IMG/VR virus record: IMGVR_UViG_3300033142_002178
Coordinates: 1 to 34,785 of that record
Length of the DNA: 34,785 nucleotides
DNA from: a virus
Direction: 5' to 3' (one strand)
This document shows, in pieces, positions 31,246 to 34,785 of this stretch. Under the pieces are notes generated by a model, which searched no databases, was not told where the DNA came from, and saw only the letters and a list, made by a program, of their open reading frames with translations. The number at the start of each line of letters is the position of its first letter. The stretch's first letter is position 1. Both the position numbers and the translations under genes were made by a program.

Positions 31246-31530
31246 TTGTCGACTATACGGAAACTCCAGCGTGAGATTAAGAAGTTAAGTATAGAGATTG
31301 AAAGTCGGACGGGTAGTGTTGAGATTTATGAAGCTAAGAATAAGCGCGATAAAGCCAGATGTATAAAGGAAATGTCAGAAAAATATGCGCAAAAACATGG
31401 CTGGTTATTCGTGATAGCGCCATACAAATTTACGGAATTCTCAGAACCGGACGACCAAGTCCAAGAACGCGTAAAGAAATATATGTCATCTTTAGGCCAG
31501 GAGTTCGGGCCCCATGGCAGCACGCTTTAA
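31246..31530 (+). CDS. Hypothetical coiled-coil protein, 94 aa, TTG start
   Basis: TTG 31246 follows GGAGG (31234-31238) with 7 nt spacing, directly after the previous stop. The N-terminal 50 residues are a Lys/Glu coiled coil. A hydrophobic strand (GWLFVIAPYKFTEF) and a charged tail follow. Unrecognised. Confidence 0.6.
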   Translation: MSTIRKLQREIKKLSIEIESRTGSVEIYEAKNKRDKARCIKEMSEKYAQKHGWLFVIAPYKFTEFSEPDDQVQERVKKYMSSLGQEFGPHGSTL

Positions 31531-31871
31531 ATAGGAAGTTCACGCATGTATTTATGATCGAAGACCTTATCGATCAAAAGTATGGAAAAGGATTTATGCA
31601 ATACGAATTTTTACACTCTAATATCACCGCCCTACACTTGCCGCTTTTTTCGATGGAGGCGTATATTAAGGAGTTGAAGAAGGTTGGGTGTACAGTGCTT
31701 AGGGTTATGCCCACTAAAGTTAAAAGTCTTGGGTCGTTTTTTCCTAAACTCATTCCATATAATTGCGTCAGTTTAACTAAACTTTACTTAGGGGTTAGAG
31801 CTTATCACGCCATAACACCATACGGGTTGTATAAGTATCTATACAAACAACATAACGTGATTAAAGAATAG
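31514..31871 (+). CDS. Cysteine-peptidase-like phage protein needing a +1 frameshift
   Basis: The downstream part (VFMIEDLIDQKYG through PYNCVSLTKLYLGVRAYHAITPYGLYKYL) resembles a small phage family with a conserved His near the N-terminus and a conserved Cys (here NCVSLTK), thought to be NlpC/P60 or transglutaminase-like. The clean start ATG 31514 has AGGAG 10 nt upstream and gives MAARFK. A TAG at 31532 follows, while the family sequence continues in the +1 frame as RKFTHVFMIED. The in-frame ATG 31554 lacks a good RBS and drops the His. Either a programmed +1 shift, a mutation, or a base error in the sequence is involved. Confidence 0.5.
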
Positions 31872-31880
31872 GAGGTCAAT

Positions 31881-32072
31881 ATGGGAGATTTTTTTGGGGA
31901 TGATGGACAGTCTGCTGCGATGAGAAGTCAACAGGACGACTTGGACCGTATGCAGGAAGAAGTGGAAAGAAAAAACAAACTTGCCCAACAGCGTACAATT
32001 CGCGGCCTCAAGACGGCGGCGGGTGGGTCCGGTGGGTTTGCTAATCGCGATGACCGGGATACTTTTGGATGA
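31881..32072 (+). CDS. Hypothetical protein, 63 aa
   Basis: AGGAGGTCAAT precedes ATG 31881. It is an acidic N-terminus followed by a charged helix (QDDLDRMQEEVERKNKLAQQ) and a Gly-rich tail. Small proteins of this kind often precede podovirus portals. The stop overlaps the portal start (ATGA). The tail contains a G-rich repeat in DNA. Confidence 0.65.
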   Translation: MGDFFGDDGQSAAMRSQQDDLDRMQEEVERKNKLAQQRTIRGLKTAAGGSGGFANRDDRDTFG

Positions 32073-33691
32073 AAGAATTAAGTAAGGAAATGCTACTGGC
32101 CCGAGCTGCCAGTGCTAAGACTGTTGCGGATATGTGGATGTCACAGTTACAGCAGGTCTATGAATTAGTGCTTCCGAACAAAGCTGAGTTTGCCATCTTC
32201 AGACGTATTGAAGGAGGCCCCAGAACTCAATATGTATTCGATTGTACGGCAATTACTGCATTAAAACGATGGGCGGCTAATATGCAGTCGATGTTAATGC
32301 CTAACACCAACTATTGGGCAAAATTTCGTCCTGGTAGTAAAGTGCTCGCCCCTAACTCAGGAATATCTCCACAAGACGCGCAAATAGAATGCGATAAATG
32401 GCAGAAGGATTTCTTTACAGCTCTGAACAAATCCAATTTCAATAACGCAGTTTTTCAATCTATTCTCGAAATGGGAATAAGTACCGGCGTTATGTTACTT
32501 CAGCCCGGCACCAAAACTGACCCGTTTAATTTCAAAGCCGTCCCTCTACATCAGGTGGCTATTGAACAAGGCGCTAATGATACGGTGGAGACTGTATTTA
32601 GAAAATACCGCATGCGAGCAAAACAAGTCTATCAAACTTGGCCTGATGGAAATTACACTGATGGGCAGCTAGCTATATTTAATGGCCCAGCTAATGATGA
32701 GCTAGAGCTACTTGAAGGATGCGTATATGAACCCCAGTTAGATGGTAAGAAGAAGTATTGTTTCTTTGTCATGATGGACGGGTTCGAGAATTTCATTGTG
32801 AAAGAATATCGCACTTGGTCGCCGTGGATTGTGTTCAGGTCTAGTGTGTATGCTGCTGAGTCATTTGGTCGTGGGCCGATTCTGGATTTATTACCTTTTA
32901 TTAGAGAGCTTAATCAACTGGCGCAGTATGATTTACAGGCGGCTAGTTTTGCGGCGAATCCTATATTTTTAGTCGCGGCCGGAAGTGAGATTAACCCATA
33001 TACCGCCAGAATTTCTCCGGGAGCGATAATACCAGTACAGCAAACCACGCCCGGCATGGCCCCGATTAGCCAATTAACAATTCAAGGAACACCTGGTTAT
33101 AGCCAGTTAACTCGTGCTGAGTTAGTAGCGGCAGTTCATGACACTATGAATACTAATCCGATTGTGCCTAATACTTCAGCGGACAAGACAGCTACCGAAG
33201 TTCAAGCAAGACAGGCTGAGTGGTTACGGCAAAATCAATCTACAGCAGCCAGATTAGAGAAGGAATTATGCAGACAAGTTGTTCAGAAATGTTGGCATAT
33301 TATGCATTCGTTTGGTTTGGTGCCTTATCCGTATATTAATGATGTAGATATAGCAGTCGAATTTGAAAGTACGATAAAAGATATTCAAGGATTAAATGAA
33401 GTTAATAAAGCGGTACAAGCATCACAAATGATTACCCAAATTTTAGGACCGCAAGCAGCTATGGCGGCATTTGTTCAGGGGTATAAGGTGGAAGATGTGG
33501 CAACGTATGTTTTAGAGAAACTTGATGTTAATCCCAAGATTATTAGAGACGCAGCTTCGAGACAAAAAATTATGCAAGCAGCGGCTAAACAAAATCAAGT
33601 AACTCAAGCGCAACAGGGTGCGGTTAAAGCTCAAGCTAACCAACTGCAAGACCAGGCGCAAGATAATACCGAGGCACAAGGACAGATTTAA
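32069..33691 (+). CDS. Portal (head-tail connector) protein
   Basis: A 540-aa protein (T7 gp8 is 535 aa). It forms the 12-subunit ring through which DNA enters and leaves the head. Typical marks are the early YELVLPNKAEF segment, a FDCTAITALKRWAANMQSML-like helix, the RELNQLAQYDLQAASFAANP helix near the ring and the SADKTATEVQARQAEWLRQ wing. The C-terminal 40 residues are Gln/Ala-rich and probably flexible. It is coupled by ATGA overlap to the preceding small gene and precedes the scaffold by one gene. Confidence 0.9.
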   Translation: MKELSKEMLLARAASAKTVADMWMSQLQQVYELVLPNKAEFAIFRRIEGGPRTQYVFDCTAITALKRWAANMQSMLMPNTNYWAKFRPGSKVLAPNSGISPQDAQIECDKWQKDFFTALNKSNFNNAVFQSILEMGISTGVMLLQPGTKTDPFNFKAVPLHQVAIEQGANDTVETVFRKYRMRAKQVYQTWPDGNYTDGQLAIFNGPANDELELLEGCVYEPQLDGKKKYCFFVMMDGFENFIVKEYRTWSPWIVFRSSVYAAESFGRGPILDLLPFIRELNQLAQYDLQAASFAANPIFLVAAGSEINPYTARISPGAIIPVQQTTPGMAPISQLTIQGTPGYSQLTRAELVAAVHDTMNTNPIVPNTSADKTATEVQARQAEWLRQNQSTAARLEKELCRQVVQKCWHIMHSFGLVPYPYINDVDIAVEFESTIKDIQGLNEVNKAVQASQMITQILGPQAAMAAFVQGYKVEDVATYVLEKLDVNPKIIRDAASRQKIMQAAAKQNQVTQAQQGAVKAQANQLQDQAQDNTEAQGQI

Positions 33692-33693
33692 GT

Positions 33694-33978
33694 ATGAAGC
33701 AGATTGAAGACCCGTTAGAGTTAATCAATAAAAACCGCGAAAAATTCAAAGAAGATTATAAAAACGAACTACATCAAGTATATCGTGCTGCATATGAAAC
33801 TTTTGAAAATAGTAAATGCGGCCAACAAATGCAGGACATTTTAAGGAAAAAACTATATGCACCTATAGGCCCAGATGTAGATGCTAAGTATATGGCTGGC
33901 CAACACGACATGATACGAATGATTTTTGGGTGGATTAAGAGTTATGAATTATTAGCACAAGGGATTGAACATGGATGA
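33694..33978 (+). CDS. Hypothetical helical protein, 94 aa
   Basis: It lies between portal and scaffold. The protein is charged and helical. The RBS is weak. The 3' end overlaps the scaffold start by 8 nt (ATGGATGA). Its job is unknown; by place it may help head assembly. Confidence 0.65.
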   Translation: MKQIEDPLELINKNREKFKEDYKNELHQVYRAAYETFENSKCGQQMQDILRKKLYAPIGPDVDAKYMAGQHDMIRMIFGWIKSYELLAQGIEHG

Positions 33979-34785
33979 GCAGACAGTAGGTACGAGTGCA
34001 GAAGATACCTCGTTAGTATCTGAGCCCGGTGTAGGGTTGGTTGATTTAGTAGAGACTGACGCAGACCACGTGGGTGGCGGAAATAATAATGTGCGTGGTA
34101 AAGAAGGTTCGATTGAAGATTGGTTTTGGGTGAATAATGACGATTCGCAAATTCCAGGAAAAGGCGAGCCACCAGTTTGGTATAATCAGAAGACTTTCAA
34201 ATCAGTAGAAGAACAGGCCAAAGCCCATCCGGAACTGAGGAAATTGTACAATGATAAGCTCAAGGGATTATCTGGAGCTCCAGAGGGTGACTATAGCTAT
34301 GACTTCCCAGAGGACTTTGTGGAAAAGGGTTATGAATACGATACTAAAAATCCTTATTACCAAGACTTCCTTGATTTGGCCCGGAACAACGGCGTATCAC
34401 AGGAGCTGGTAGAGCAAATGACCGACCTGGTTGTTGAGTCGCAGAATGTGTCACGTGAAACACAAACCGCCCGAGCTGAAGAGGCTATGAATGAGGAATT
34501 TAATCATTTAACAAATGGCGATAGGCATGGATTTGAACGCGCAGTTAAAACCGCAGCTAACAATCCTAATGTAGATAAAGAGCAATTGAACATATTGTTA
34601 GAGAATTTGACTACTGCCGACTCTATTAAAGCTTTTACAGCCCTCCTCCATGAGCCAGATTATGCACGGGTTCCTGGGCCAGAGGTTCACGCGGTAAGAG
34701 ATGGTGCCGCTAGACAAAACAACTTACGTGAAAGACTAGCAAAATTACAGACGATGCGGGGACAGGCGAAAGAGGATTTCAAGCG
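33971..34785 (+). CDS. Scaffolding protein, N-terminal part (continues at window start)
   Basis: The 5' part of a 289-aa scaffold (T7 gp9 is 307 aa). The N-terminus is acidic and probably unstructured, followed by WFWVNNDDSQIPGKGEPPVW and a YNQKTFKSVEEQAKAHPEL motif that is common in podovirus scaffold proteins. The body is a charged, helix-rich rod. It guides capsid protein assembly and is then released. The gene runs off the edge and is completed by bases 2-169 after the repeat is collapsed. It is coupled to the previous gene by overlap. Confidence 0.87.
   Translation, partial: MDEQTVGTSAEDTSLVSEPGVGLVDLVETDADHVGGGNNNVRGKEGSIEDWFWVNNDDSQIPGKGEPPVWYNQKTFKSVEEQAKAHPELRKLYNDKLKGLSGAPEGDYSYDFPEDFVEKGYEYDTKNPYYQDFLDLARNNGVSQELVEQMTDLVVESQNVSRETQTARAEEAMNEEFNHLTNGDRHGFERAVKTAANNPNVDKEQLNILLENLTTADSIKAFTALLHEPDYARVPGPEVHAVRDGAARQNNLRERLAKLQTMRGQAKEDFK
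34672..34785. repeat. Terminal direct repeat, right copy
   Basis: Exact copy of bases 1-114. See the left copy for interpretation. Confidence 0.95.

Larger units (their letters stand above)
29057..32028 (+). repeat. Dispersed G-rich motif GGCGGGTGGGT
   Basis: Exact copies are at 29057, 29905, 30519 and 32018. Variants are GGCGGCTGGGT at 29309 and 29561, GCGGGTGGGT at 30161, and GGCGGGTGGT at 25605. All are on the plus strand, both in genes and in gaps. I did not find copies in the virion operon outside this range by reading. Confidence 0.7.

Noticed and set aside
31359-31513. Upstream part of the frame leading to the cysteine-peptidase-like gene
   Set aside because: It overlaps the 94-aa gene in another frame, lacks a ribosome site and has no family-like sequence before RKFTHVF.

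Overview
The window looks like the essentially complete genome of a T7-like (podovirus-type) tailed phage or phage-derived element of a Gram-negative host. It carries the usual head and tail order: portal, scaffold, major capsid protein, tail tubular proteins A and B, three to four internal (ejection) proteins, tail fibre, holin-like protein, large terminase. The first 114 bases are repeated exactly as the last 114 bases, and the scaffold gene reads through that repeat without a frame break (870 nt, 289 aa once the repeat is collapsed). The molecule is therefore circular or terminally redundant, with about 34,671 unique bases. The Gram-negative host is inferred from Sec-type signal peptides ending in AxA motifs and from sigma70-like promoters.

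Layout. The rightward virion operon runs from about 30.6 kb through the end, across the junction, to 19.4 kb. Two features of it are unusual. A VRR-NUC-like protein and a cold-shock protein sit between scaffold and capsid. Six small genes, at least five of which are recognisably related, sit between capsid and tail tube. At 19.4-21.2 kb three leftward genes include an ERF-type single-strand annealing protein and a YqaJ-type exonuclease. At 21.2-22.9 kb a tandem duplication holds two winged-helix, Rep-like genes. Each has its own strong promoter, a structured leader and a hairpin that puts the ribosome binding site in its loop. Just downstream is an origin-like stretch with a perfect DnaA box, two 21-bp iterons, an AT-rich tract and a 19-bp dyad. 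The same dyad recurs 5.6 kb away, again beside a DnaA box.

At 23.1-25.7 kb a leftward, translationally coupled operon carries the most interesting cargo. It contains a 76-aa exported precursor-like peptide with a Cys-rich C-terminus, a radical SAM/SPASM-like maturase, a secreted beta-helix-like protein and three tiny upstream genes. It resembles a phage-borne RiPP (modified peptide) system. From 25.8 to 30.5 kb lie small, mostly leftward accessory genes, including a degenerate serine-recombinase-like protein and a one-TM membrane protein, plus two structured noncoding stretches.

How it fits together. I find no RNA polymerase, DNA polymerase, primase, helicase, endolysin or classical integrase/repressor pair. 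Replication therefore probably uses host enzymes, recruited by the Rep-like proteins and helped by YqaJ/ERF recombination, while particle assembly follows the T7 plan. Functions for most small genes are unknown. Statements on RiPP chemistry, origin function and leader regulation are inferences from sequence pattern.
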